DNA of 64,000 bases from Lachnospiraceae bacterium (GCA_022647575.1 JALCKY010000001.1:124001-188000); one strand, 5' to 3'. Positions 16,599 to 26,244 are shown, counted from the first letter of the stretch. The notes: a model not told the origin generated them from the sequence alone. Made by a program: numbers and translations.

Positions 16599-17687
16599 AT
16601 GGCTGACCGTCAGACATACCATGAACTTACAGATATTCAGAATACGCTCAGGCTCCGTGAAGTTCTTGCGTCACTGCCTCCGTTCGTAAAGGAATTCTTT
16701 CGTTCGATCGACACGACAACCTCTGCAAAAACCAGGATTTCCTATGCATATGATATCCGCATTTTCTTTCAGTTTCTTCAGACCCGCAATCCTGTCTACC
16801 GGGACCGGCCGCTGAATTCATTCCGTGTCGGCGATCTGGACCTCGTAACAGCCCAGGATATCGAGGAATATCTGGAATACCTTAAAGTATACCAGCCGCC
16901 TGAAGAAGCCTCTGAAAGCGGCCAAAAAGGCGCTCTGAGGCCCAATACCAACGGTGAACGCGGCTTAAAGCGCAAAATGTCGTCCCTGCGGAGCTTTTAT
17001 GCCTATTATTTCAGGCATGAAATGATCAAAACGAATCCGACAGTCCTGATTGACATGCCGAAAGTTCATGAACGAACAATTGTTCGGCTGGAAGCAGATG
17101 AGGTAGCCGAGCTTCTGGACTACATTGAAAACTGCGGCACCAGCCTTTCCGGGCAGGCACTCATTTATTACAACAAAACAAAAGAACGCGACCTGGCACT
17201 TATCACGCTGCTTCTGGGAACAGGAATCCGTGTTTCCGAATGCGTCGGCCTGGATATTGAGGACATCGATTTCAAAAACAACGGCATCCGGATTGTACGC
17301 AAGGGAGGAAATGAAGCCGTCGTCTATTTCGGAAAAGAAGTCGAAAAAGCGCTGAGACAGTATATCGAAGTCCGCAAGTCCATCCATCCCGCACCGGGAA
17401 ATGAGCATGCACTCTTCTATTCTGCCCAGCGCAAAAGGATGAACGTGCGTTCGGTTGAAAATCTAGTGGAAAAATATGCCTCCCAGGTTACGACGACCAA
17501 GAAAATCACGCCGCATAAACTGAGAAGCACCTATGGTACGGCTTTGTACAGGGAAACAGGCGACATTTACCTGGTAGCGGACGTCCTCGGACATAAGGAT
17601 GTCAATACGACCAGACGTCATTATGCCGCCATGGATGACGACCGGAGACGGAAAGCCGCCGGTGCCGTCAAGCTTCGTGAACAATGA
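16599..17687 (+). CDS. Xer-type tyrosine recombinase
   Basis: Site-specific tyrosine recombinase of 362 residues. The N-terminal SAM-like core-binding domain spans about residues 25-145, with an unusual Glu/Gly/Asn-rich loop near 100-120. The catalytic domain shows all expected residues: Arg211 (GTGIRVSE), Lys235 (VRKGGNE), His306 and Arg309 (HKLRS), His332 (LGHKD) and Tyr342 (TRRHYAAM). Length and single-gene context recall streptococcal XerS more than the 300-residue XerC/D. No integrase partner genes, excisionase or attachment repeats typical of a mobile element surround it, so a housekeeping role in dimer resolution is the likeliest. ACGGAGG lies 9 bases before the ATG. The next gene is convergent, 5 bases away. 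Confidence 0.88.
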   Translation: MADRQTYHELTDIQNTLRLREVLASLPPFVKEFFRSIDTTTSAKTRISYAYDIRIFFQFLQTRNPVYRDRPLNSFRVGDLDLVTAQDIEEYLEYLKVYQPPEEASESGQKGALRPNTNGERGLKRKMSSLRSFYAYYFRHEMIKTNPTVLIDMPKVHERTIVRLEADEVAELLDYIENCGTSLSGQALIYYNKTKERDLALITLLLGTGIRVSECVGLDIEDIDFKNNGIRIVRKGGNEAVVYFGKEVEKALRQYIEVRKSIHPAPGNEHALFYSAQRKRMNVRSVENLVEKYASQVTTTKKITPHKLRSTYGTALYRETGDIYLVADVLGHKDVNTTRRHYAAMDDDRRRKAAGAVKLREQ

Positions 17688-17692
17688 TTTTT

Positions 17693-19288
17693 CTATAATT
17701 CCCGGAAATCATCGGACTCTTTATCATCCGTGCTGTTTGTTCCGTCCGGACTGCCTGAATCTTCTGCGGTTCCGTTTTCTTCCGCATCCGCTCTGTCTTC
17801 CTCAGCCTCAGCCGCTTTCCGGCGTTCCTCTTCCTCTTTTGCCTTCTGGCGCTTGATCTTGTCCCGCTCTTTCTTGATCTTCTCGCCGGATTCTTCTTCC
17901 TCGCGTTCATCCGTCTCACGCACGGATTCATACTCGTCGACTTTTTCTTTCGTCCAGTCCCAGGGACGTTCATCGACCGGATAATCGTAGGAACGCACCG
18001 TTTCGCTGCGGTACTTGATCCGGTCGTAAATGCCCATCGCTTCCGTCATCGGCTTTTTCTCTTCAATGTTCCTGGTCGCCGGATTGATGCGGCCGAGATT
18101 TGTATAGCGTGCCAGCTCGCCGGGAATCTGTTTCTTGTCGTCCTGCTTGATTACGAAAGACTGAATCACGGCAACGATGATGGCACATGCCGGAACCGCA
18201 ATCACCATTCCGAGCACGCCGAACAGACCGCCGCCGATGACAATGGAAATCAGGACAAGGAAACTGGAAACGCCGACCGAATCCCCGAGGATCTTCGGAG
18301 CAAGCAGATTCCCGTCAAGCTGCTGCAGGACAAGAATCATGATGGCAAAATAGAGGGCATACCACGGATTCACGACAAACAGCAGTATGAAAGACGGAAT
18401 GCCCCGATGAACGGTCCGAAGAACGGAATGAAATCCGTGACACCGACGAAGACGGAAATCAAAAGGGCGTACGGCATCTTCAGAATCAGCATGCAGAAAT
18501 AGCAGATCAGGCCGAGGATCGAAGAATCGATCATTTTCCCGATCAGGAATCCGCCGAATTTCTCATCGACGAAGCGAAGGTTCCGGATGATCCGGTTGCC
18601 GGTGTGAATCGCGAAGACCGCATAGATCAGGCGCTTGAATCTTGCCTTGATATAATCTTTTTCAATCAGGATATAGATGGAAATGATGAATCCCAGGAAT
18701 GCATTCTTGAAGAAAACCAGGACGCTCATGAGGGAGCTTGTGATCTTGTCCATGAAGCCGTCCATCTGCGGCGTCAGCGTATCCTGCATCCATTTGTTGA
18801 TCTTCGTCGTGATTGTCGTGAAAATCTCATTCGTCTGTGAATCGAGGCTGTTGCCGGAAAAAGTCGCTTCGATCCAATTCTGGATGTTTTTTACATAATC
18901 ATTATAATGATTGACGATATTGCGGATGCTCTTGACAAGTTCCGGGATCAGCTGGAAAATAAGGGCATAGATGATGAAGATGCACAGGGCTGCCGAAAGC
19001 AGCGCGCAGATGACGCGGATGGCTGTCCTGCCGGCTTTCTTCGGATGCCACTTCGTCCTGCTGACGATCTTAATGAAGATATTCTCGATCAGCTGGAAAA
19101 ACGGATTTAAGAATAAAAGCAATGATAAAGCCGTACAGAATGGGATTGATGACATTGAAGAATGCAGAGAGCCCCGCCCCGACAGTATCGGCACGGAAAA
19201 TCAGGAAATAAAAGAGCATGCAGGCTGCCACGACAAGAAACGCCGTCAGTCCGATTTTAAAATAGCTGTTCTTCGGTCTCCATTTCAC
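17693..19288 (-). pseudogene. AI-2E family transporter, two single-base frameshifts
   Basis: Polytopic AI-2E/YtvI-type permease with a long charged C-terminal tail. Translation probably starts at GTG 19288 (VKWRPKNSYFKIGLTAF) after GGGGGA. Two breaks divide it. Near 19106-19108 an extra base in a three-base run turns FILNPFFQLIEN into FILKSVFPADRE. Near 18399 a missing base turns GAIPSFILLFVVNPWY into GAFRLSYCCLS. The first and last parts are in the same frame, so the two shifts compensate. The rebuilt protein is about 531 residues with typical membrane segments. The last 90 residues are mostly Glu, Lys, Asp and Arg. Genuine pseudogene and sequence error are both possible. Confidence 0.8.
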
Positions 19289-19397
19289 GCTGAAGATCCC
19301 CCGGGCTTCAAAAGATGCATTCATTATAACACAGCAGGAACAGCTCATGCTATAATAATGTGTCTGAAATTCCGGACGAGAAGGAGAAAAGACAGCA

Positions 19398-20120
19398 ATG
19401 GATCGTCAGTCGCTGGAAGGACGCGTGCGCAGGGCAGTCGATGATTATGAAATGATTCAGGAAGGCGACCGCATCGCGGTCGGGCTCTCCGGCGGAAAAG
19501 ACGGTCTTGCCCTCCTGATGGCTCTCTCTGGACTGCAGAGATATTACCCGAAGCACTTTGAACTGGAAGCGGTCACCGTCGATCTCGGGTTCCCGGATTT
19601 CGACACGGAGCCGGTCCGTGCTTTCTGCGAGGAACTGAGGGTTCCGTATACCGTTGTCAAAACGGATATCGGCACCATTGTCTTCGACCTGCGCAAAGAA
19701 AAAAATCCCTGTTCCCTCTGTTCCAAGATGCGCAAGGGCGCACTGGATAAAGTCATGAAGGAAAAGGGATGCAATAAGATTGCCTATGCCCATCATAAAA
19801 ATGATATCGTCAATACGTTCCTGATGTCGCTGGTCTACGAAGGCAGCTTTCAGATTTTTTCTCCGGTCACGTATCTGGACCGCTCAGGACTTACGCTGAT
19901 CCGTCCGCTGATTTATGTTTCGGAAGGCGAGATCATTTCCGTCCGGGATGCCTATGGTCTTCCGGCCAGGAAGAGTCCCTGCCCCGCAGACGGAAACACG
20001 AAGAGAGAATCCGTCAAGCAGCTGATTCAAAAACTGGATGCCGAAAATCCGGGAATGGAGGACCGTCTCTTCACGGCCGTTTCCCACAGCGGCATCTATG
20101 GCTGGCAGCCGAAGAGATAG
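19398..20120 (+). CDS. ttcA: TtcA-family tRNA thiolation ATPase
   Basis: PP-loop ATPase of the TtcA/TtuA group, which activates a tRNA base for sulfur transfer. The 240-residue protein has the PP-loop GLSGGKDGLALLMAL near residue 30, the cluster cysteines in NPCSLCSKMRKG (CXXC), and AYAHHKNDIVNTFLM. A third Cys lies in KSPCPAD. It is one of the few + strand genes in this half. TATAAT at 19351-19356 precedes it without a clear -35, and GAAGGAG lies close to the ATG. The exact modified base (2-thiocytidine or other) is not decided by sequence alone. Confidence 0.85.
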   Translation: MDRQSLEGRVRRAVDDYEMIQEGDRIAVGLSGGKDGLALLMALSGLQRYYPKHFELEAVTVDLGFPDFDTEPVRAFCEELRVPYTVVKTDIGTIVFDLRKEKNPCSLCSKMRKGALDKVMKEKGCNKIAYAHHKNDIVNTFLMSLVYEGSFQIFSPVTYLDRSGLTLIRPLIYVSEGEIISVRDAYGLPARKSPCPADGNTKRESVKQLIQKLDAENPGMEDRLFTAVSHSGIYGWQPKR

Positions 20121-20174
20121 CTTCTTCTCACACCAGCCATTCTGTCTTCTTCAGTCCTTTGCATGTCCCCGGTT

Positions 20175-20783
20175 CTACTTTGGTTTCACGGCATGAACGA
20201 TCATGTCCACGCATCCGTCAGTTCCGAAAACAGAGCTGTCCAGGCAGAGGCTGTAACTTTCGGCCGCGCCCCAGGTCTTGTTCGTGTAGTAATTGTAGTA
20301 GCTGCTTCTGGCTTTTTCCGTCTTGATGATCATCTCTTCTGCCTTGTTTTCGGAAAGAGAGTACTCTTCCATCAGTCTGGAAATCCGGTCTTCCGTTTTA
20401 GCATGGATAAACACGGAAAGATGATTGTCCGTATTTTCCAGGGCATAGTCGGCACAGCGGCCGACCATGACGCACGGTCCCTGTGCGGCAATTTTCCGGA
20501 TCGTGTCGAACTGGGCCAGGAAGATCTTATGATTGAGCGGCATTTCATTCATTGCCGTTCCTGCCAGGCCGAAGGAGCTGTCCATGACCAGTGAATAAAG
20601 GAAGCTGTTGGTGGGCTTTTCATCATGGTTCTCAAAGATCTCTTTGCAGTAGCCGCTGTCCTTGGCGGCTATTTCCAGCAGTTCCTTGTCGTAATACGGA
20701 ATGCCGTATTTCTCGGCGACTGCCTTTCCGATGATTCTGCCTCCGGATCCCGACTGACGTCCGATGGTGATGACCGTATTCAT
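20175..20783 (-). CDS. Cytidylate kinase-like protein
   Basis: Cytidylate-kinase-like P-loop protein (PF13189 type) of 202 residues. The start MNTVITIGRQSGSGGRIIG contains the P-loop-like GRQSGSGG; GIPYYDKELLEIAAKDSG is the family continuation, and VMVGRCADYAL matches the conserved core. The ATG at 20783 is chosen because GGAGG lies 7 bases upstream; a GTG two codons earlier would be too close to it. The substrate is not established for the family. It follows rluD directly. Confidence 0.86.
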   Translation of the reverse strand: MNTVITIGRQSGSGGRIIGKAVAEKYGIPYYDKELLEIAAKDSGYCKEIFENHDEKPTNSFLYSLVMDSSFGLAGTAMNEMPLNHKIFLAQFDTIRKIAAQGPCVMVGRCADYALENTDNHLSVFIHAKTEDRISRLMEEYSLSENKAEEMIIKTEKARSSYYNYYTNKTWGAAESYSLCLDSSVFGTDGCVDMIVHAVKPK

Positions 20784-20785
20784 AA

Positions 20786-21718
20786 TCACGCCTCCGTTCC
20801 TTCTTTCCTGAGCTTTTTCAGAAGTTCCTCAAAATACTCCGGCAGCGGTGCCGTAAATTCCACGTATTTTCCCGTGCGGGGATGCACGAATCCGATGGTC
20901 ATCGCATGGAGCGTCTGACCTTCCAGTTCCATCGGACACTTTCTGGGTCCGTAGACGTCATCTCCCAGAATCGGATGGCCGATGGAAGCCATATGGACGC
21001 GGATCTGATGCGTGCGTCCGGTTTCCAACGTAAATTCGCAGTAGGCAAAACCCTTCATTTTTTCCAGGACCCGGTAATGCGTGACGGCATCTTTTCCGTT
21101 GACCCGGACGACAGCCATCCGCTTCCGGTCTTTCGGATCGCGGCCGATTGCCCCTTCAATCGTTCCTTCATCCCGGTCCGGTATCCCGATGACGATCCCC
21201 CGGTATTTTCTGGTGATGCTGTGAACTTTCAGCTGTTCGGAAATGAACCGGTGCGCTTCATCATTCTTGCATACGATCAGCGCTCCGGTCGTGTTCTTGT
21301 CAATCCGGTGTACGATTCCGGGCCTTAAGACGCCGTTGATTCCGGAAAGGTCCTTTCCGCAGTGCTCCAGGATGCCGTTGACCAGCGTATCGTCCCGGTG
21401 TCCCGCACAGGGATGCACGACCATTCCCTTCGGCTTGTTCACGATCAGGATATCCTCATCTTCATAGAGAATATCCAGGTTCATCCGGACGGGAACGACA
21501 TCCGTGCTTTCCGGTTCCGGAAGCAGCAGGGAAATCTCCTCTCCTGCTTTCATTTTCAGGGAAGCCTTGACCGGCCTGCCGTCCGCTGACACATTTCCGT
21601 TTTCAATCAGCTTCTGAATATGGGAGCGGGAAAGGTCCGGACGTCTTGTGATCAGAAACCGGTCCAGACGGGTCCCCTCATCTTCAGGAAGGGCACGGTA
21701 AAACTCTTTATTTTCCAT
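20786..21718 (-). CDS. rluD: RluD-family pseudouridine synthase
   Basis: RNA pseudouridine synthase, 310 residues. An N-terminal S4 RNA-binding domain (RLDRFLITRRPDLSRSHIQK) precedes the catalytic domain with the HRIDKNTTGALIV motif carrying the catalytic Asp. RTHQIRVHMASIGHPILGD is the conserved C-terminal motif. ATG 21718 (MENKEFYRALPEDEG) follows GGAGAAG. It overlaps the lspA end by 11 bases, a very common lspA-rluD pairing in Firmicutes. Target likely 23S rRNA; this is by family, not by sequence proof. Confidence 0.94.
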   Translation of the reverse strand: MENKEFYRALPEDEGTRLDRFLITRRPDLSRSHIQKLIENGNVSADGRPVKASLKMKAGEEISLLLPEPESTDVVPVRMNLDILYEDEDILIVNKPKGMVVHPCAGHRDDTLVNGILEHCGKDLSGINGVLRPGIVHRIDKNTTGALIVCKNDEAHRFISEQLKVHSITRKYRGIVIGIPDRDEGTIEGAIGRDPKDRKRMAVVRVNGKDAVTHYRVLEKMKGFAYCEFTLETGRTHQIRVHMASIGHPILGDDVYGPRKCPMELEGQTLHAMTIGFVHPRTGKYVEFTAPLPEYFEELLKKLRKEGTEA

Positions 21719-22258
21719 CTTCTCCGTCCTTAAGGGCCTCATCCGTTTCCGGCTTCGTTCTCTTCAGGAAATCGAAATCATGGTCCCGGTAGACAAACAG
21801 GATCAGGATAATGAGTACGCACATCGTAACGGAAACACAGATATCCGCCACGTTGAAAATCGGGAAATCAATCAGGCTGAAATAAAAGAAGTCTCTGACA
21901 TACCCCAGGAACACCCTGTCGATCAGATTTCCGAAAGCTCCCGCTGAAAGGAAAACGATGCAGATCCGCAGAGGCTTCATCCTCTTTGTCCGCGGCACTT
22001 TCCGGTAAATCCAAAAGCAGCAGCCAGGAACAGGATGCTCAGCACGATGAAGAACCACTGATGTCCCGTCAGGATGCTGAAGGCCGCTCCCCTGTTTTCA
22101 AGATACCGGAGTTCGAAGACTCCGGGCCAGATTACGAACGGTCCGTCAGAAAGTTTTGCGGCTGCCAGCAGCTTGGTGACCTGATCAATGACTGTAAGAA
22201 CGGCGATGAGAGCTCCGGCAGCAGCCAGATTGCCTGCTGTACATTTTTTATTGTCCAT
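21708..22258 (-). pseudogene. lspA: Lipoprotein signal peptidase LspA, single-base frameshift
   Basis: Signal peptidase II, cleaving prolipoproteins before the lipid-modified Cys. The N-terminal part (VLTVIDQVTKLLAAAKL, YLENRGAAFSILTG) and the C-terminal part with both catalytic aspartates (GAFGNLIDRV, FNVADICVS) lie in different frames. One T missing from a run near 22007 (GGATTTACC for GGATTTTACC on the coding strand) accounts for it and restores FGFYRKVPRTKRMKP. The window encodes lipoproteins, so a working LspA is expected, which favours a sequence error. It overlaps aroB by 11 bases and rluD by 11. Confidence 0.9.
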
Positions 22259-23354
22259 TTAACAAGTCTCCGTTGATGAATTGAATTCCGTTCCGTATTT
22301 CATCATCGCTGACATCATCCGCGATGACGGCATTGCCGATTCCACCAAGAAGGATGAAACGGATGTGCCCGTCCGATGCCTTCTTATCCGACTTCGTCAG
22401 TTCCAGGATCTTTTCCGTATCCGTGCCGTCAAGAAAGACGGGCAGTCCGAAACCGACGCAGCTGTCGCGCAGTTCATAAAGTTCATCCTGCGGAAGCATT
22501 CCCCGGTCACAGCTGATTTTTGCCGAGGCGATGCATCCCAGTGCCACGCATTCCCCGTGCGTCAGGCGGAAGTCCTTGGCTTTTTCGATCGCATGCCCGA
22601 TCGTGTGCCCGTAATTCAGGATCATCCTCAGGCCTTTTTCGGTCGGATCGCTTTCAACGGTCTCCTGCTTGATCCGGAGGGAACGGCGTATCATTTCCGC
22701 GACGGTCCTGCTGTCACGGGAAACAATCTGATCCATGCGGTTCAGCATCCATTCATAGAATTTTTCATCCTTGATGAGTCCGTGCTTGATGTTCTCGGCA
22801 AGACCGCTGATATACTCCCGCTCCGGGAGGGTCTCCAGGGTTTTGGTGCTGATATAGACAAGCGACGGCATATGAAAGGCGCCGATCATGTTCTTGTATC
22901 CATGGTAGTCGAAGCCGGTTTTTCCTCCGATGGAGGCGTCCACCTGCGAAAGCAGCGTCGTCGGAATCTGAACAAAAGGAATGCCTCTCCGGTAGGTCGC
23001 TGCAGCAAAACCCGTCATATCGCCGGTCACGCCGCCGCCCAGAGAGATCAGCAGGCTTTTCCTTGTGAAACGGTTTTCCAGCAGGAAATCATACAGGCCT
23101 TCAATGGATTCAAGGTTCTTGTGTTCTTCTCCGGCTTCGAAGCTGAAACAGAAAGGATCCAGATAAATCTCCTTAAGAAGCGAAACGATCTCCGCCTCGT
23201 AGAGCGGCCGGGTATGGGTATCGGAAATGATGCAGACTTTATCCGGTGACAGATTCATTTTCCTGAGGTGCTCCGGAAGCGTCCTGAAATCCTCGGCAAG
23301 AATCACGTCATAATCTTCATGGTCCGGTGTTTTAACGGTTATCCTGTTTTCCAT
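22248..23354 (-). CDS. aroB: 3-dehydroquinate synthase
   Basis: AroB, second step of the shikimate pathway, NAD- and metal-dependent. The 368-residue protein carries the signature GGGVTGDMTGFAAATYRRG and QIPTTLLSQVDASIGGKTG. Metal ligands are expected in AENIKHGLI, LNYGHTIGHAIE and the preceding Glu. Other shikimate genes are not nearby; here it sits between sepF and lspA. Confidence 0.96.
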   Translation of the reverse strand: MENRITVKTPDHEDYDVILAEDFRTLPEHLRKMNLSPDKVCIISDTHTRPLYEAEIVSLLKEIYLDPFCFSFEAGEEHKNLESIEGLYDFLLENRFTRKSLLISLGGGVTGDMTGFAAATYRRGIPFVQIPTTLLSQVDASIGGKTGFDYHGYKNMIGAFHMPSLVYISTKTLETLPEREYISGLAENIKHGLIKDEKFYEWMLNRMDQIVSRDSRTVAEMIRRSLRIKQETVESDPTEKGLRMILNYGHTIGHAIEKAKDFRLTHGECVALGCIASAKISCDRGMLPQDELYELRDSCVGFGLPVFLDGTDTEKILELTKSDKKASDGHIRFILLGGIGNAVIADDVSDDEIRNGIQFINGDLLNGQ

Positions 23355-23373
23355 TTTTTCCTCTGATTACAGA

Positions 23374-23405
23374 AAGAGCATCAGCCTTTCCGTGCTGACG
23401 CTCTT
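23374..23405 (-). terminator. Hairpin between sepF and aroB
   Basis: Twelve-base stem with one G-T pair (23374-23385 with 23394-23405). On the transcribed minus strand it is followed by TTCTGT, a poor T-run, so it may attenuate rather than terminate. Confidence 0.5.
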
Positions 23406-23426
23406 CACTCATTCATATGACAGGTT

Positions 23427-24077
23427 TCAGTACTGCGTCTTCATGCTCGGGATATCGTTGAAAGCTCCGTTCAGGATGCTCTGGAAATCTCCGGAGATGT
23501 CTACGTTTTCAGGCGTCAGGATGAAGATGTAGCTCGAAATCTTCTGAAGGCTTCCCTGAAGCGAATAGCAGGCTCCGCAGGTGAAATCGATGATTCTCTG
23601 CGCGATGTCGACATCGAGACCTTCCAGATTCAGGACAACCGTGCAGCTGTCCAGAAGCGTATCCGCGATCTCGCGCGTGTCTTCCATGGAAACGGGACGG
23701 ATCACATTGACTTCCATGCCGGAACCCTTCCGGCGCATCGGCGTAATCTTGTTCTTCTTGACCGGTCTGTCTTTCGCATGCACCCGTTCCTTGCGGTCAT
23801 CGGCAGTTTTCCGGTCTTCCGCAAAAGAAGTCTTCTGCTCTTTCCTGCGGAAAGGATTTGCCGGCGCTGCTGAAGCTTCGGAATCATCTTCATCCAGATC
23901 GTCCTCATCCCCTAAATCATCCTCTTCCTTGAACTTCTGGAAGAAGCGCTTTTTCGGTTTTTCTTCTTTATAGTCATCGGCTGAATCCGTGCTCTCATCG
24001 TCATCGACGAACTCTTCATCGTCGTCATAGTCATCATTCAGCTTGATTGCATCCAGAAACTTGTCAAGAAGACCCAT
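23427..24077 (-). CDS. sepF: Cell division protein SepF
   Basis: SepF tethers FtsZ to the membrane and organises the Z-ring. The N-terminal amphipathic anchor (MGLLDKFLDAIKL) and the C-terminal SepF domain (NVIRPVSMEDTREIADTLL, VVLNLEGLDVDIAQRIIDF, FILTPENVDISG) are clear. Between them is a long, very acidic Asp/Glu linker of about 100 residues, which makes the protein (216 residues) longer than Bacillus SepF. Confidence 0.95.
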   Translation of the reverse strand: MGLLDKFLDAIKLNDDYDDDEEFVDDDESTDSADDYKEEKPKKRFFQKFKEEDDLGDEDDLDEDDSEASAAPANPFRRKEQKTSFAEDRKTADDRKERVHAKDRPVKKNKITPMRRKGSGMEVNVIRPVSMEDTREIADTLLDSCTVVLNLEGLDVDIAQRIIDFTCGACYSLQGSLQKISSYIFILTPENVDISGDFQSILNGAFNDIPSMKTQY

Positions 24078-24099
24078 TCTTTTCTATCTCCATTCTGAT

Positions 24100-24789
24100 C
24101 TATTGATAGTCACGCGCTCCGAAAATCGCGGTTCCAACCCGTACGATGGTAGACCCTTCTTCCACGGCCACGGAATAATCATTCGTCATGCCCATGCTCA
24201 AAGCATCCACTGTTACATTATTATAGTTTTTTTGCCCTATGTCAACACTTAATTTCCTCAGATTCCGGAAGACGGGGCGGTCTTCTTCGGGGTTTTCCGC
24301 AAAGGGCGCGCTGGTCATGAAGCCCTGCAGCCGTACATTCTGAAGGTGGGAAATCTGTTCGGCCAGGGCATCGGCCTCTTCCGGTCTGACGCCGAATTTC
24401 GACTCCTCGCCGGCCACATTGACTTCCATCAGGATGGGGATGATGCGCCCGTTCTTCAGGGCTTCCCGGTCGATGGTTTCCGCCAGCTCAAGCGAATCCA
24501 CGGAATGGATCATGGCAATGGTCCCGGCAATGTATTTGACCTTATTTCTCTGAAGATGTCCGATCATGTGCCACCGGATATCCTTCGGCAGGTCTTCCTG
24601 CTTTGTTCTGAGTTCCTGGATGTAATTTTCACCGAAATCTCTCTGCCCTGCCCTGTAAAGCTCCAGAATGTCTTCTTCGGGCTTCTTCTTGCTCACCGCC
24701 ACGAGCGTTACGTCTTTCGGATTCCTTCCGCTTTTAGCGCAGGCTTCCTCAATTCTTTTTTTTACCAGATTCAGGTTATCTGTCAGCAA
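24100..24789 (-). CDS. yggS: YggS-family PLP-binding protein
   Basis: Pyridoxal-phosphate homeostasis protein with an alanine-racemase-like barrel but no known catalytic role. The PLP lysine is in TLVAVSKKKPEEDI; DFGENYIQE, RWHMIGHLQRNKVK and ALSMGMTNDY are family motifs. The start is TTG at 24789, preceded by GGGAG at 9 bases. Its position next to sepF is widely conserved. Confidence 0.95.
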   Translation of the reverse strand: MLTDNLNLVKKRIEEACAKSGRNPKDVTLVAVSKKKPEEDILELYRAGQRDFGENYIQELRTKQEDLPKDIRWHMIGHLQRNKVKYIAGTIAMIHSVDSLELAETIDREALKNGRIIPILMEVNVAGEESKFGVRPEEADALAEQISHLQNVRLQGFMTSAPFAENPEEDRPVFRNLRKLSVDIGQKNYNNVTVDALSMGMTNDYSVAVEEGSTIVRVGTAIFGARDYQ

Positions 24790-24804
24790 TTCTGTTCACT
24801 CCCA

Positions 24805-26184
24805 TCAATTGACCGTAATCTCGTTCTCCTTAACCTGTGAAGAGTCGAGTACGATATAATCAAACTGCGCTATTCCGTAGTCTGTTCCTTTTTCCACAAT
24901 GCAGTATTCCTCATTCTTGTCGATGATGCTGATTTTCCGGAAGACCGCATATCCCTTGTTCATGCTGTAGACGCCTTCCAGCGTCGCAGAGTCTCCGACA
25001 ATGAACCGGTCGGAATTTTCTTCTGCCCTCAGGATGATATCGCCCGCATGGAATTCAGAAGTATCGACGTAGTACTTGCCGTCTTTATGCTCATACAGCG
25101 TTGCCTCCACGAATTCCGTCGTTTCCTTTCCGTCCTTGCCGGTTGTCAGACGGAGGAATCCGGCATTTCCGGAGTCTCCTCCGACCGTCGCATAATCGTC
25201 GGGGATCGTATAGAAAGTCTTGTTGACCACGGAGCTGGCCGGAATCTTCAGGCCTGTCTGCTTATTGGTGACAAGCTCGATGTCCAGGAAGCGGTCATCG
25301 ATGTACCGGACCATTCCGTTGGTGAACGTGATTTTTCCGTAGTACTTTCCGTCCGACATCGTCAGGATGGTCAGGTCTCCGACCTGGCTCGTTCCGTCTT
25401 TCAGGAATTTGACCTTGATTTTGGAATCGGAATCCAGCTGTACGATCTGCTTGGCCGTCAGGGGAATGATGACGGACCACTCTTCCGAACTGACCAGCTT
25501 GTAAATCTTGTCCCCGGCATTGACGAGGCTGTCCGTTTTCAAATCCGTCTTGACGTAGGCCTTTTCATCCAGGTCGTCTTCCGTGATGTTTGAGAAATCG
25601 AAGTTCTCATAGCCGTCCGTCGAATAGCTGATGACTCCGTCAGACGCGGCCGTATTGACGGTCTGGTCCCCGATCGTCATCGTCCCGGATTTCTCATCCA
25701 GCGTGCTGGTATCCGGCGCGTTGAGGATAGAGTTTCCGAGGATTTCTCCTTCCATTTCATACTTGAATGTATAGGTGTCATGGTAATCCTTGGAAGAGAA
25801 ATTCGAAGAGAATTTCCTCATGCTGCTGAGGATCCTGGTCAGGGTTTCATCCGTCAGCGAGGAAGTGCCGGCCGTCTGCCTGGTCATGCCGATTCCGTAG
25901 ACGACGCCGGATTTCCGGACCTTGGAATTCTCCCTGGCATAGTAGGTCACATAGCCGGAAGTATCTGCGGTCACGACGGATTCCGTCCTGACGATGAGGC
26001 CCGTATACGTTTCGTTCTTTGCAAGCGGTCCGCTGGTGACCTGATAGGAAGTCACATGGTTCGCCGTAATGTACAGAAGAATGGAAATAATGATGTAAAT
26101 AAAAATAGCACCGAAAATAATCGTCCCGATATTCAGGGAGAAAACCTTCCTGAGTCCGGATGGATGATTATTCTTCTGTGCCAT
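24805..26184 (-). CDS. HlyD-like membrane-anchored periplasmic adaptor protein
   Basis: One membrane segment near residues 17-38 (LNIGTIIFGAIFIYIIISILLY region) followed by an extracytoplasmic part of about 415 residues. The latter begins with a biotinyl-lipoyl-like region (GLIVRTESVVTADTSGYVTYY), as in HlyD/MacA adaptors. No ABC transporter or TolC-like partner is adjacent; the neighbours are yggS and sepF, a context suggesting a role in the envelope or division. I chose ATG 26184 because AAGGGGA lies upstream; a TTG at 26214 is possible. Function is uncertain. Confidence 0.7.
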   Translation of the reverse strand: MAQKNNHPSGLRKVFSLNIGTIIFGAIFIYIIISILLYITANHVTSYQVTSGPLAKNETYTGLIVRTESVVTADTSGYVTYYARENSKVRKSGVVYGIGMTRQTAGTSSLTDETLTRILSSMRKFSSNFSSKDYHDTYTFKYEMEGEILGNSILNAPDTSTLDEKSGTMTIGDQTVNTAASDGVISYSTDGYENFDFSNITEDDLDEKAYVKTDLKTDSLVNAGDKIYKLVSSEEWSVIIPLTAKQIVQLDSDSKIKVKFLKDGTSQVGDLTILTMSDGKYYGKITFTNGMVRYIDDRFLDIELVTNKQTGLKIPASSVVNKTFYTIPDDYATVGGDSGNAGFLRLTTGKDGKETTEFVEATLYEHKDGKYYVDTSEFHAGDIILRAEENSDRFIVGDSATLEGVYSMNKGYAVFRKISIIDKNEEYCIVEKGTDYGIAQFDYIVLDSSQVKENEITVN

Positions 26185-26244
26185 TTCTTTATTTCCCCTT
26201 AAATTCCCTGCCAAACAGGATTACCCTATCCCGAGATGCTTTCT

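Noticed and set aside
16599..17687. Integrase of a mobile element
   Set aside because: No excisionase, replication or cargo genes, no tRNA target and no flanking direct repeats were seen; the neighbours are core genes.
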